Shown here: positions 34,157-42,293 of the stretch, piece by piece
Layout of the letters: every line of letters begins with the position of its first letter
Numbering within the stretch: position 1 is the first letter of the stretch
DNA from: Thermoleophilaceae bacterium
GTDB lineage: Bacteria; Actinomycetota; Thermoleophilia; Solirubrobacterales; Thermoleophilaceae
NCBI GenBank assembly: GCA_036378175.1
Contig: DASUWY010000023.1
Coordinates: 1-64,000, forward strand
Reading direction: 5' to 3'
DNA length: 64,000 bases
The notes under the pieces: generated by a model
What the model was told of the DNA's origin: nothing
Database searches by the model: none
What the model saw: only the letters and a program-made list of their open reading frames with translations
Program-made: the position numbers and the translations under genes

Positions 34157-34854
34157 CGGTCGCGGAAGTGGTACCCCACCCCGCGCACCGTGAAGAGGAA
34201 CTCAGGATCCTTCGGATCGCGCTCGATCTTCTCGCGCAGGTGCCTGATGTGGACGTCGATGGTGCGTGGGTCCCGGTAGGACGAGTCGCCCCAGAGGCGG
34301 TCGAGGATCATGGTGCGGCTGAACACGCGCCCAGGGTTACGCGCCAGGATCGAGAGGATCTCGAACTCCACGTAGGTGAGCCGCACCGGCTCGCCCCGGA
34401 TCTCGACGGTGCGCTTGGCGAAGTCGATGCTCAGCTCACCGGCGGCGAGCGGCTCCTCGTCGCGCTGCTCTTCGCGCAGGAGATCCGAGCGGCGCAGCAC
34501 CGCCTTCACCCGGCTGCGGAACTCGCGCATCGAGAATGGCTTGGTGATGTAGTCGTCCGCGCCGAGTTCGAGCCCGAGCACCTTGTCGAACTCCTCCGCC
34601 TTGGCGGTGAGCATGATGATCGGCACGCTCGACTGAGCGCGGATCTGGCGGCACACGTCGAACCCGTCGAGCTTCGGCAGCATCACGTCGAGCACGATGA
34701 GGTCGAAGTTCTGGACGCGGCAGCGCTCGAGCGCCTCTTCGCCGTCGAGCGCGGGCACAACCTCGTAGCCCTCCTTGCGGAGGGGATATGACAACAGCTT
34801 CTGGACCGACTGCTCGTCGTCTACCAGAAGGATGCGAGCGGGCTGTGGCGACAT
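34153..34854 (-). CDS. OmpR/PhoB-family response regulator
   Basis: 233 residues: receiver domain (about 7-120) with acidic pocket D12/D13, phospho-acceptor D56 in LDVMLP, Thr of MLTAKAEEFDK and Lys of YITKPFS; winged-helix DNA-binding domain (about 140-233) with LTYVEFEILSILARNPGRVFSR and the recognition helix RTIDVHIRHLREKI. The ATG at 34854 is chosen because the conserved receiver begins directly after it. A longer upstream frame reads through the promoter and has no similarity. Heads an eight-gene run. Confidence 0.95.
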   Translation of the reverse strand: MSPQPARILLVDDEQSVQKLLSYPLRKEGYEVVPALDGEEALERCRVQNFDLIVLDVMLPKLDGFDVCRQIRAQSSVPIIMLTAKAEEFDKVLGLELGADDYITKPFSMREFRSRVKAVLRRSDLLREEQRDEEPLAAGELSIDFAKRTVEIRGEPVRLTYVEFEILSILARNPGRVFSRTMILDRLWGDSSYRDPRTIDVHIRHLREKIERDPKDPEFLFTVRGVGYHFRDR

Positions 34855-34859
34855 CGTCT

Positions 34860-34900
34860 CTGGGGGTGCAGCAAACGTCGCCCCCAGGAGATTGTAGGTT
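34860..34900. promoter_or_regulatory. Divergent promoter region with operator-like palindrome
   Basis: TACAAT on the minus strand (34896-34891) is a good -10 for the regulator operon. TAGGTT on the plus strand (34895-34900) overlaps it and could serve the divergent gene at 34924. The palindrome CTGGGGG (34860-34866) / CCCCCAG (34881-34887) covers the expected minus-strand start point near 34884 and ends 5 bases before the ATG, so it may be an operator or a leader hairpin. Confidence 0.5.
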
Positions 34901-34923
34901 CCTTTCGTGGTGACGCTCGCACC

Positions 34924-36717
34924 GTGATCGAGCCGCGCCTGTATCGCGCGGCGTTCCTTCCGGCGCTGCTGGCCCTGATCGTGGCGGCATTCTCGCTGGA
35001 GAGCCGTCCTGCGCCCCTGCCGCAGACGCTGGCGGCGGACGTCCTGTTCCAGGGCAAGACCGCCGCGGCGAGGACCACGAGGCTCGTCACGGCGTTCCCG
35101 GATCGCCGCCCGGGGACCAGCGGCGACCGCCGCGCCGGCCTGCTCGTGGCGCGCGAATTCGCGGCAGACGGCTTCACCACGGTGCTCGACCACTTCCAGG
35201 ACGACGACGGCCGGCCGCTGATGAACGTCATTGGCAGGCGCGCCGGTGCGTCCCGCCACCAGATCGTGATCGTGGCTGCGCGCGACGCCGGCTCGGTGCC
35301 CGACGCGCCGTCAAGCGGGGCGTCCACGGCCGCCCTCGAGGAGATCGCACGAGTACTGCAGGGCACGCCGTCGCGCAAGACGATCACGCTCGCATCGGTG
35401 GACGGCTCGACGCTCGGCGAGCTGGGGGTCCACCGCCTGCTCGAGAAGCTGCCCGACCGCGACAAGGTGGAGACGGTGCTCGTGCTGTCGAACATGGGGG
35501 CGGCCGGGCCGCGAGTGCCGCCGCTGCAGGAGTGGTCGAACGGCTCCCAGCGGATCGGCGTATCGCTCGAGCGGACGGCGGCGCTCTCCGAAAGCGAGGA
35601 GCTCGGCCGGGAGCCGCGGAGCAGCGGAGCCGCCGCGCAGATGATCCGGCTCGCGTTCCCGATCGGCGTGGGCGCGCAGGGGCCGCTGCTCGAGGCCGGG
35701 CTCGACGCGGTGCGCTTCTCCGGGAGCGGCGAGCTGCCGCCGCCGGCGGACAAGCAGGGGCTCCTGGCGCTCAGGCCCGACCGCCTCGGCTCGCTCGGGC
35801 GCGCGGCACTGCGCACGGTCTTCGCAGTCGACCAGAGCCCGGGGCCGCCCGACCGCGGGCCCACCTCATACGTGACGATCGCGGGGAACCTGCTGCCCCA
35901 GTGGGCTGTCGCGCTCGTCGGGCTGTCGCTCATCCTGCCCGCGCTCGTGGCGTCTATCGACGGCTTCGCCCGCGCGCGGCGGCGCCGGGAGCCGGTGGGC
36001 CGCTTCGGCCGCTGGCTGCTCGCGGCCGTGCTCGCAATGGTGGTGGGCCTCGTGGTGGCCAAGCTGATGGTGCTCGTGGGCATCATCGCCAGTCCGCCCG
36101 AGAGCCCCGTGGCGCCGGACCTGCGCCCGGTGCACGGCGGCGACGTTGCCGTGATGGGCGTGCTCGTGGCCCTGGTCGCGCTCCTCTGGTGGATGGGCCG
36201 GCGCATGACTCTGGGGCGGCCGCGGAACCGGCTCGACCTGGCGGCTCCAGGGGCTGGCTGTGCCCTTGCGCTCGTGCTGAGCTGCGTGACGTTCGCCGTG
36301 TGGTTCGTGAACCCGTACGCGGCGCTGATGCTGGTGCCGGCGCTTCACCTCTGGTTGATCGCCTCGATCGCGCGCGTGCCGGATCGGGGACCCCTCCCGG
36401 TCGCGCTGCTGCTCGTGGGCCTCGTACCGCTGGCGGTGGTTGTCCTCTATTACATGAGCCGCCTGTCGCTCAACCCGCTCGAGGGGCTGTGGTACGTGTT
36501 CCTGCTCGTCACGAGCGGCTCGATCGGTTTTGTGGCGTCGCTCTGCGCGTGCGTGTACGCCGGCCTGTTCGTGTCGCTCGTCTCGATCCTCGTGGCTCGT
36601 GCGCGCCGCCCTCGCCAGGCGAAGGCCGAGAAGCCGCAGCGCCCCGCCGTGTTCGGCCCAGGTGGCTATGCGGGCCCGGGCTCGCTCGGCGGAACCGAGT
36701 CCGCGTTGCGCCGGTGA
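34924..36717 (+). CDS. M28-peptidase-like membrane protein lacking metal ligands
   Basis: 597 residues. An N-terminal helix anchors an extracytoplasmic M28 (aminopeptidase)-like domain (about 40-310), followed by about 8 membrane helices (320-560) and a Pro/Gly-rich tail. In active M28 enzymes the first ligands are in a HxDS segment and an NDNASG segment; the aligned positions read VAARDAGSVPDAPSSGAST, so the first His and the second Asp are absent. The Glu-Glu and later ligands are also not evident. It is likely a non-catalytic binding protein. GTG start; divergent from the two-component operon. Confidence 0.75.
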   Translation: MIEPRLYRAAFLPALLALIVAAFSLESRPAPLPQTLAADVLFQGKTAAARTTRLVTAFPDRRPGTSGDRRAGLLVAREFAADGFTTVLDHFQDDDGRPLMNVIGRRAGASRHQIVIVAARDAGSVPDAPSSGASTAALEEIARVLQGTPSRKTITLASVDGSTLGELGVHRLLEKLPDRDKVETVLVLSNMGAAGPRVPPLQEWSNGSQRIGVSLERTAALSESEELGREPRSSGAAAQMIRLAFPIGVGAQGPLLEAGLDAVRFSGSGELPPPADKQGLLALRPDRLGSLGRAALRTVFAVDQSPGPPDRGPTSYVTIAGNLLPQWAVALVGLSLILPALVASIDGFARARRRREPVGRFGRWLLAAVLAMVVGLVVAKLMVLVGIIASPPESPVAPDLRPVHGGDVAVMGVLVALVALLWWMGRRMTLGRPRNRLDLAAPGAGCALALVLSCVTFAVWFVNPYAALMLVPALHLWLIASIARVPDRGPLPVALLLVGLVPLAVVVLYYMSRLSLNPLEGLWYVFLLVTSGSIGFVASLCACVYAGLFVSLVSILVARARRPRQAKAEKPQRPAVFGPGGYAGPGSLGGTESALRR

Positions 36718-36842
36718 TGCTTGGACGCTCGTTCTATCGAGCCGCTCTGGAGGTCTTGACGATAAGGAGCGCGGAGGCACCGAGGCAGTTCATCCGCTTC
36801 GCTCAGCCGGCTCGCGCCCAAGCAGGCGACCTCTGTCGACCC

Positions 36843-36848
36843 TATGTT
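36843..36848 (+). promoter_or_regulatory. -10 box TATGTT; leaderless start of FlgM-like gene
   Basis: TATGTT ends 8 bases before GTG 36857. The preceding gap from 36718 shows no other gene. Confidence 0.5.
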
Positions 36849-36856
36849 TTGGACAC

Positions 36857-37075
36857 GTGAGCACGAGCCGAGATTCGGAAGAGTGGGTGAGCTTGAACGC
36901 GATCGATCCTGATCTTGTTCGCCGGGTGGCGGGCGGCCGGTACCAGGTGGATCCGCACGCGGTGGCGGATGCGATGCTGCGGCGCCGGGCGCGCCTCAAC
37001 GAGCTGCGCAGGCTCTCACGAATGCTCGTAGCCGGTGAGGGAGACCTCCCGTCCCCCGGCTCCAAGCAGCAGTAG
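36857..37075 (+). CDS. FlgM-like small anti-sigma protein
   Basis: 72 residues. The core IDPDLVRRVAGGRYQVDPHAVADAMLRR (in parts: VRRVAGGRYQVD, then PHAVADAMLRR, about residues 17-44) resembles the C-terminal sigma-28-binding helices of FlgM, with the typical YxVDPxxVAxxML pattern. FlgM holds the flagellar sigma factor inactive until hook completion. No flagellar gene or FliA is present in the window, so this copy may control another sigma factor. Its 3' end overlaps the convergent thiL by 60 bases. Confidence 0.65.
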   Translation: MSTSRDSEEWVSLNAIDPDLVRRVAGGRYQVDPHAVADAMLRRRARLNELRRLSRMLVAGEGDLPSPGSKQQ

Positions 37076-37966
37076 GCCGCTTCCCTCGCGCACCTCGCCG
37101 ATCCAGGTGACCGGCAGCGGCGCCGCCGCGCGCTCCAGCGCCTCGCGCGTGTCGGGCGGAGCCGTGAACAGCAGCTCGAAGTCCTCACCGGCGACGGCGG
37201 CGAGCTCGAGCGGGTCGCGTCCCAGACGCTCCGCCGCCTCGCGCAGCCCCGGAGCCAGCGGCGCGCGCTCGAGCTCCACCACCACCTCCACGCCGCTGCG
37301 CTCGGCGATGTGCCGCGCATCGGTGGCGATCCCGTCGCTCACGTCGATCATCGCGCTCACTCCAGCGGCCGCCAGCGCGGCGCCGGCTTCCAGTCGCGGT
37401 TGCGGGCGGAGGTGGCGCTGGACGAGCGGCCCGTCGCGCTCGCCACTCTCGAGCAGCAGCATCCCGGCGCCCGAGCCGCCCAGGTCGCCCGTCACTCCCA
37501 CGAGGTGGCCCGGGCGGGCGCCGTCGCGGTGGGCGAGGGCGTGGTCGGAGTCACCCCACCCGGTCACCGTCACCGACACCAAGAGCTGAGGCGCGCCAAC
37601 CACGTCGCCCCCCACGATCGCGGCGCCCGTACGCTCCGCCAAGCGCTCCATCGCGTGCACGAGCCCGAGGGCTCGCTCCTCCCCGAAGCCGGGCGGCAGC
37701 CCCAGCACCACGTACGCCTCGCCCGTGCGCGCCCCCATCGCCGCGAGATCGGACAGCGCGGCGGCGAGCGCCTTGTGCCCCACGTCGGCCGGGGAATGCG
37801 TGTCGAGCTTGAAGTGCACGCCCTCCACCATTGCGTCCACCGACGTGACGGCCACGGCGCCGCCCGCGCGAACCACGGCGGCATCGTCGCCAGGGCCGCG
37901 CAGCACGCGCTCGCCGCGCATCGACAGCGCGCGCTCGACCGCCGCAATGAGGCTCAGCTCGCCCAT
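37016..37966 (-). CDS. thiL: Thiamine-monophosphate kinase
   Basis: Phosphorylates thiamine monophosphate to the diphosphate cofactor; 316 residues, AIR-synthase fold. Features in order: GPGDDAAVV (about 24-32), VTSVDAMVEGVHF (about 40-52), DVGHKALAAALSDLAAMGA, VVGGDVVGAPQLLVSVTVTG, and the C-terminal ISDGIA-like MIDVSDGIATDARHIAERSGV and VAGEDFELLFTAP. Positioned four bases after the stop... of nothing on its own strand except the upstream glycosyltransferase end at 37970, so it is first translated and the membrane glycosyltransferase gene lies upstream in the same direction. Confidence 0.93.
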   Translation of the reverse strand: MGELSLIAAVERALSMRGERVLRGPGDDAAVVRAGGAVAVTSVDAMVEGVHFKLDTHSPADVGHKALAAALSDLAAMGARTGEAYVVLGLPPGFGEERALGLVHAMERLAERTGAAIVGGDVVGAPQLLVSVTVTGWGDSDHALAHRDGARPGHLVGVTGDLGGSGAGMLLLESGERDGPLVQRHLRPQPRLEAGAALAAAGVSAMIDVSDGIATDARHIAERSGVEVVVELERAPLAPGLREAAERLGRDPLELAAVAGEDFELLFTAPPDTREALERAAAPLPVTWIGEVREGSGLLLLGAGGREVSLTGYEHS

Positions 37967-37969
37967 CGT

Positions 37970-39256
37970 CTACAACGGCACAGCTATCACGAGCATCCAT
38001 CCGCACAGGGCCACGCTCGCCGCCATCAGCGCCAGGTCGCCGGCGAGCGCGGCGAGCGGCAGGAGCCAGAGTGCGTACCAGGGCACGAGCCAGGCAGACG
38101 CCATGAGGATCGCGAAGGTGGCCCAGCCCGCCGCCCGCACAGGGCTCTCGCCGCGCCAGGTGCGCCACAGCAGCCACAGGAACGCGCAGCCGAACGCCAC
38201 GCCCCAGAGCACCCGCGCGGCGGTGCGGTGGTCGAGCCGCCCGCCCGGCAGCACGAGCCCGAGCAGCTGAGCCGTCTTGTAGGGAAAGCTCCACCTCGAG
38301 CTCCGCGCCTGGTTCGAGTTGAGAAAGCTGAGCGCATCGAGCGCGTGAGTCCCGAACACGGCAAGACCGAGAACGGCGACCGCAAGGAGCACGAGCACGG
38401 CCGCACCCAGACATTGCCGCCATCGTTCACGGGATCCAACGATCAAGAACGGCAAGACGAGCCCAGCAGACGCTTTGATGCCGGCACCGACGGAGGCGAG
38501 AGCAGTTCCTCCCACCTCCGACCTCCGACCTCCAACCCACACCACAACTCCCAGCACCGTGAGCAGCACAACAAGCGCCTCGTTGTGCGCCCCACCGACA
38601 ACATGCACCAGCACCACCGGGTTCAACCCGACGAAGGCCGCGGGCAGAAGGGGGTCGCGCCCAAGTAGCCGCGCTCCCTTCCACACCAGCCCCACGATCC
38701 CGAGCGAGCACGCCGCGGCCACCGCCTTGAGCGTCCACAATGCGCCGGCCAGCCCGAGCGAACCGAGCGGATACGTGAGAAGCGTGAACAGCGGCCCGTA
38801 CACCGACACGGCATTCACGGACCCCGCGTAGCGGAACACCGGGTCCCCGGCGATGTCCAGCGGCGAGTGCGTGTACGGATTGAGCGAGTGCTCCACGCCG
38901 AGCCGCGCGTAGGCGATGTAAGAGAACACGTCGCGCGACAGGAGCGGCGGGGCGAGCATGAACAGGACGTGCAGCCCGACGATCGTCCACAGAACCGCCC
39001 TTGCAGGCAGGTCACCGATGCGCACGAGCACCAGGACATACAGCAGCAGTGCCGCCCACAGCCCCGCATAGAAGAGCGGGCCGATGAGAGCGTGCCCGCC
39101 CATTCCCGCGAACCGCAACGGGCCGAGCACCCATCCCGGCCACGCCTCCCTCGGCGAGCCGAGCACGATCCCCGAGCCGGCGTGCGCGGGCAGCGTCGCG
39201 AGCAGCGCGTAGATCACGCACAGCAGGACGAGCGCGGCCACGCCGGGCCACGCCAC
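37970..39256 (-). CDS. Integral membrane glycosyltransferase (GT-C; mannosyltransferase/DUF2029-like)
   Basis: 428 residues with about 10-12 membrane helices. An early extracytoplasmic loop has LLSRDVFSYIAYARLG, whose Asp is the likely catalytic base of polyprenyl-phosphate-sugar GT-C enzymes, followed by NPYTHSP and YGPLFTLLTYPLG. Later segments AFVGLNPVVLVHVVGGAHNEALVV and WLVPWYALWLLPLAAL are typical of the actinobacterial alpha-mannosyltransferase group. The loop VGGRRSEVGG is encoded by a heptamer tandem repeat. The GTG at 39256, 17 bases after the PBP stop, is chosen; earlier starts would overlap the low-complexity PBP tail. Confidence 0.8.
   Translation of the reverse strand: MAWPGVAALVLLCVIYALLATLPAHAGSGIVLGSPREAWPGWVLGPLRFAGMGGHALIGPLFYAGLWAALLLYVLVLVRIGDLPARAVLWTIVGLHVLFMLAPPLLSRDVFSYIAYARLGVEHSLNPYTHSPLDIAGDPVFRYAGSVNAVSVYGPLFTLLTYPLGSLGLAGALWTLKAVAAACSLGIVGLVWKGARLLGRDPLLPAAFVGLNPVVLVHVVGGAHNEALVVLLTVLGVVVWVGGRRSEVGGTALASVGAGIKASAGLVLPFLIVGSRERWRQCLGAAVLVLLAVAVLGLAVFGTHALDALSFLNSNQARSSRWSFPYKTAQLLGLVLPGGRLDHRTAARVLWGVAFGCAFLWLLWRTWRGESPVRAAGWATFAILMASAWLVPWYALWLLPLAALAGDLALMAASVALCGWMLVIAVPL
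38507..38534. repeat. Heptamer tandem repeat, copy C, inside a glycosyltransferase gene
   Basis: Plus-strand units TTCCTCC, CACCTCC, GACCTCC, GACCTCC, in frame with the coding sequence (read as GGRRSEVGG on the minus strand). Confidence 0.8.
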
Positions 39257-39272
39257 CCGCCGCGCGCGCGGG

Positions 39273-41456
39273 CTACCCGCTTGGGGTTGGATCTGCCGGC
39301 GAGCCGCCGCCGCTGTTGCCATTGCCGTTGCCGTTACCGCCACCAGGGGTGTGATTGTGCGGCGTCGGCGACGGCGACTGCGTCTTCGGCGCGCCCTGCG
39401 GCGGCGACGCGTACAGGCGCGGGTCGTAGCCCTTGTACGAGCCGGGCGCGGTGCCGCCCGTGCTGGGGGCGCTCGGCGCCGGCACACCGGTGGTGGGATA
39501 GGACGGCCCGGTTGCGCCGGTGGTGGCGTAGTGGCCGTAGAACGGCGCCCACTGCACAGGCGTGGTGGGCTGCGGGAAGTCACCGCAGAAGCTGCCGTGC
39601 GCGACGTTCATGTAGTCGTGCCAGATCTGCGCCGGGAAGCTGCCGCCCTGCACCGAGATGCCGTGGACGTTGGTCATCTGGATCAGCGCGTTGGGGTAGC
39701 CGACCCAGACCGCCGTGGCGAGCTTGGGCGTGTACCCCACGAACCAGGCGTCGTTGAAGTTGTCCGTCGTGCCGGTCTTGCCCGCCGCCGGGCAGCCGAT
39801 GTTCGCGTGCGTGCCGGTGCCGGCGAGCACGTTCTCGTGCAGGATCTTCGTCACCTCGTACGCCTGCCCGTCGGTGAGCACGCGGTTGCCGGGGTTGCGG
39901 CCGAGGTTGTCGACCTTCCCGTCCGGGAAGACGACCTTCGTGATCGCCACGGGCTTGTGGTGGACGCCGCCGGACGCGAGCGTGGCATACGCGTCCGCCA
40001 TCTCGAGCGGGGAGACGCCGAGCCGCAGGCCTCCCAGGCCCTCGGCGGGATATCCGTTGAGGTGGGTGGTGATGCCCATCGACTTCGCGGTCTGGGCCAC
40101 CTTGTCGGGACCGACGTCCAGGTCGAGCTGCGCGTACACGGTGTTGTCCGAGTGCAGCGTGGCGTTGACGAGGTTCGTGCGGCCGAGGTAGTCGTTCCCG
40201 AAGGTCTTCACCTGCCATGGCCCGTACTTCGGGTCGTTCAGGTTGAGCGGCTTCGACACGTACGTGGTGGTGTTCGGGTTGACGCCTTCCTTGATCGCCG
40301 TGGTGAGGACGAACGTCTTGAAGGACGAGCCCGGCTGGCGGTGGCCCTGCGCCGCGAGGTTGAACTGCCGGCCCTTGTACGTGCCGCTCGAGGCCATCGT
40401 GAGGATGTGGCCGTTCGAGGGATCGATCGTCACGATCGCCGAGCTTGGGTCGGTGGGCAGGTTGAGCTGCCCGGCGATCGCCGCGCGCGCCTCGTTCTGG
40501 AGGTTCGGCTCGATCGTCGTGTACACCCGCAGGCCGCCCTGGCGGAACACGTTGGCGCCGTACTTCTGGATGAGCTGGTCCTGCACGTAGTCGAAGAAGT
40601 ACGGCTCGTGCCGCGTGAGGTAGCGCTTGCCGGGGTGAAGCCCGAGCGAGCGCTTCTCCGCGGTGAGCAGCTGCTGACGGGTGATGTAGTGGTTCGTGTA
40701 CATCCGCTGCAGCACCTCGTTCCGGCGACCGAGCGCGGCGGCCGGATTCGTGAACGGGCTGTAGTCGGACGGCGCCTGTGGCAGACCCGCCAGCAGCGCG
40801 GCCTCGTCGAGCGTGAGGTCCTGCGCGTGCTTGTTGAAGTACACCTGGGACGCCGCCTCCACTCCGATCGCGCTGCGCCCGTTCACCGTCCCGTACGGAA
40901 CGTCGTTCAGGTACTGCATCAGCACCCAGTTCTTCGAGTGCTTCTGCTCGAGCTCCTGGGCCATCTTGGCCTCGCGGATCTTGCGCTTGAGGTCGCGCTT
41001 GGGGCTGCGGATGTAGAGGTTGCGGACGAGCTGCTGGGTGATCGTGGAGCCGCCCTGCAGCGGCTTGCCCGACGCGACGTCCCGGATGGCCGCGCGCACG
41101 ATGCCCTCGTAGTCCACGCCCCCGTGGTGGTAGAAGCGCTGGTCCTCGATCGCCACGGTGGCGTTGCGGATGATCGGCGGCATCTGGCTCCAGCGGATGG
41201 GCGTGCGGATCTGGTCCGACTGGACGTAACCGAGCAGGCGCCCGTCAGCGGCGTAGATCTTGCTGGTGGAGCCCTTCACGATCGGCTTGAGCTCGTCGAC
41301 GTTCGGCGCCGATGCCGCGATGGCCAGGATGTATCCCACCACGCCGAGCCCCGCGATGATCGCCATCGAGAGCACCACGGCCAGGCCGAGGAGCAACCAG
41401 TTCCTCGGGCGCGCCTTGTTGCGGCGCCGCCTTGCCTGTCTTTGGCGGTGGGTCAT
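39273..41456 (-). CDS. Class A penicillin-binding protein (GT51 transglycosylase + transpeptidase)
   Basis: 727 residues. Short basic cytoplasmic tail (RQARRRRNKARPR), one membrane helix (about 20-45), then GT51: catalytic Glu in VAIEDQRFYHHGG, GGSTITQQLVRN, and KIREAKMAQELEQKHSK. The transpeptidase domain has the SxxK Ser in RQPGSSFKTF, SxN in HSDNTVY, and KTG in AAGKTGTTDNF. The final about 110 residues are Pro/Thr/Gly/Asn low complexity (for example GGGNGNGNGNSGGG), probably spanning the wall. Builds and cross-links peptidoglycan. Downstream of mscS by 48 bases on the same strand. Confidence 0.95.
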   Translation of the reverse strand: MTHRQRQARRRRNKARPRNWLLLGLAVVLSMAIIAGLGVVGYILAIAASAPNVDELKPIVKGSTSKIYAADGRLLGYVQSDQIRTPIRWSQMPPIIRNATVAIEDQRFYHHGGVDYEGIVRAAIRDVASGKPLQGGSTITQQLVRNLYIRSPKRDLKRKIREAKMAQELEQKHSKNWVLMQYLNDVPYGTVNGRSAIGVEAASQVYFNKHAQDLTLDEAALLAGLPQAPSDYSPFTNPAAALGRRNEVLQRMYTNHYITRQQLLTAEKRSLGLHPGKRYLTRHEPYFFDYVQDQLIQKYGANVFRQGGLRVYTTIEPNLQNEARAAIAGQLNLPTDPSSAIVTIDPSNGHILTMASSGTYKGRQFNLAAQGHRQPGSSFKTFVLTTAIKEGVNPNTTTYVSKPLNLNDPKYGPWQVKTFGNDYLGRTNLVNATLHSDNTVYAQLDLDVGPDKVAQTAKSMGITTHLNGYPAEGLGGLRLGVSPLEMADAYATLASGGVHHKPVAITKVVFPDGKVDNLGRNPGNRVLTDGQAYEVTKILHENVLAGTGTHANIGCPAAGKTGTTDNFNDAWFVGYTPKLATAVWVGYPNALIQMTNVHGISVQGGSFPAQIWHDYMNVAHGSFCGDFPQPTTPVQWAPFYGHYATTGATGPSYPTTGVPAPSAPSTGGTAPGSYKGYDPRLYASPPQGAPKTQSPSPTPHNHTPGGGNGNGNGNSGGGSPADPTPSG

Positions 41457-41504
41457 CGAAAAAGGCGGCGAACCCGGCGGCTTCCGGGCCGCCCGTCGCG
41501 GGTG

Positions 41505-42293
41505 TCAACCGCCCAGAATAGAGGCTTGCTGCAGTCGTTCGATGCACCTGAGGCGAAGTCCTGCCGCCACACGAGCCCGCTCAGCGGCGCTGGGCGCCCA
41601 GGTGCCGACCGTCAGCCGGATGCCGTCCTTCTCCATGTCGGCCACGGATACGTCCACGTCGGGCTCCTCCTCCAGCGCGGCCGTGGCTCGCATCGGGTCG
41701 GCGTCGACCGGAATCCAGAGCACCACCTCCACGCGCACGCGAGGGTCAACGATCGTGTGGTTGACGATCGTGCTCGAGGCGAGCTGCTCGTTGGGGATGA
41801 TCACGCGCCGGTCGTCCCCCGTGCGCACGTACGTGTAGGTGAGACGGACGTCCTCCACGGTGCCGGTCTCGCCCTGGAAGGTCACCAGATCACCGACGCG
41901 AATCGGCTGTGTGATGGCCAGCAGGATCCCGGCGACCACGTTCGCGAGCGTCTGTCGCGCGGCGAAGCCCACGACGATGCCGATCACCGCCGAGGAGGCG
42001 AGGATGCCCGTGGCCACGCGCTTCACGGCCGCAAACTGGGCAAGCGCGAGCGCGATGCCGATAACGATGATCGTGACGGACACCAGGCGACGCACGAGAC
42101 GCAGGCGCGTGTCCGCCGTGGCGGACAGCTCGCGGCCGGTGACCGACGTGGCGAGCCTCGCCGCGCGCCGGCTCATGGTCCGGTCCACGAGCCTTGCCAG
42201 CAGGATGGCGCCCACCACCGTCGCCACCGCCGTGATCTCGTTGCGGTGGTCGGTCCACCACGATGCCGCGATGTAAAGATCGGGGGCGGCCAT
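41505..42293 (-). CDS. Small-conductance mechanosensitive channel (MscS family)
   Basis: 262 residues. Three membrane helices (about 12-32, 60-80, 85-110); the pore helix region reads ILASSAVIGIVVGFAARQTLANVVAGILL, followed by the signature PIRVGDLVTF and the beta domain with GTVEDVRLTYTYVRTGDDRRVIIPNEQL. It releases solutes on hypo-osmotic shock. The ATG at 42293 overlaps the ATG of the divergent mannosyltransferase gene (CATG). A TAGCCT lies 8 bases upstream of the ATG on the minus strand and could be a leaderless -10 box. Confidence 0.92.
   Translation of the reverse strand: MAAPDLYIAASWWTDHRNEITAVATVVGAILLARLVDRTMSRRAARLATSVTGRELSATADTRLRLVRRLVSVTIIVIGIALALAQFAAVKRVATGILASSAVIGIVVGFAARQTLANVVAGILLAITQPIRVGDLVTFQGETGTVEDVRLTYTYVRTGDDRRVIIPNEQLASSTIVNHTIVDPRVRVEVVLWIPVDADPMRATAALEEEPDVDVSVADMEKDGIRLTVGTWAPSAAERARVAAGLRLRCIERLQQASILGG

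Noticed and set aside
39290-39345. Repeated GGCAACGGC-like triplets near the PBP end
   Set aside because: Codes for the Gly-Asn tail of the PBP; not a separate repeat element.
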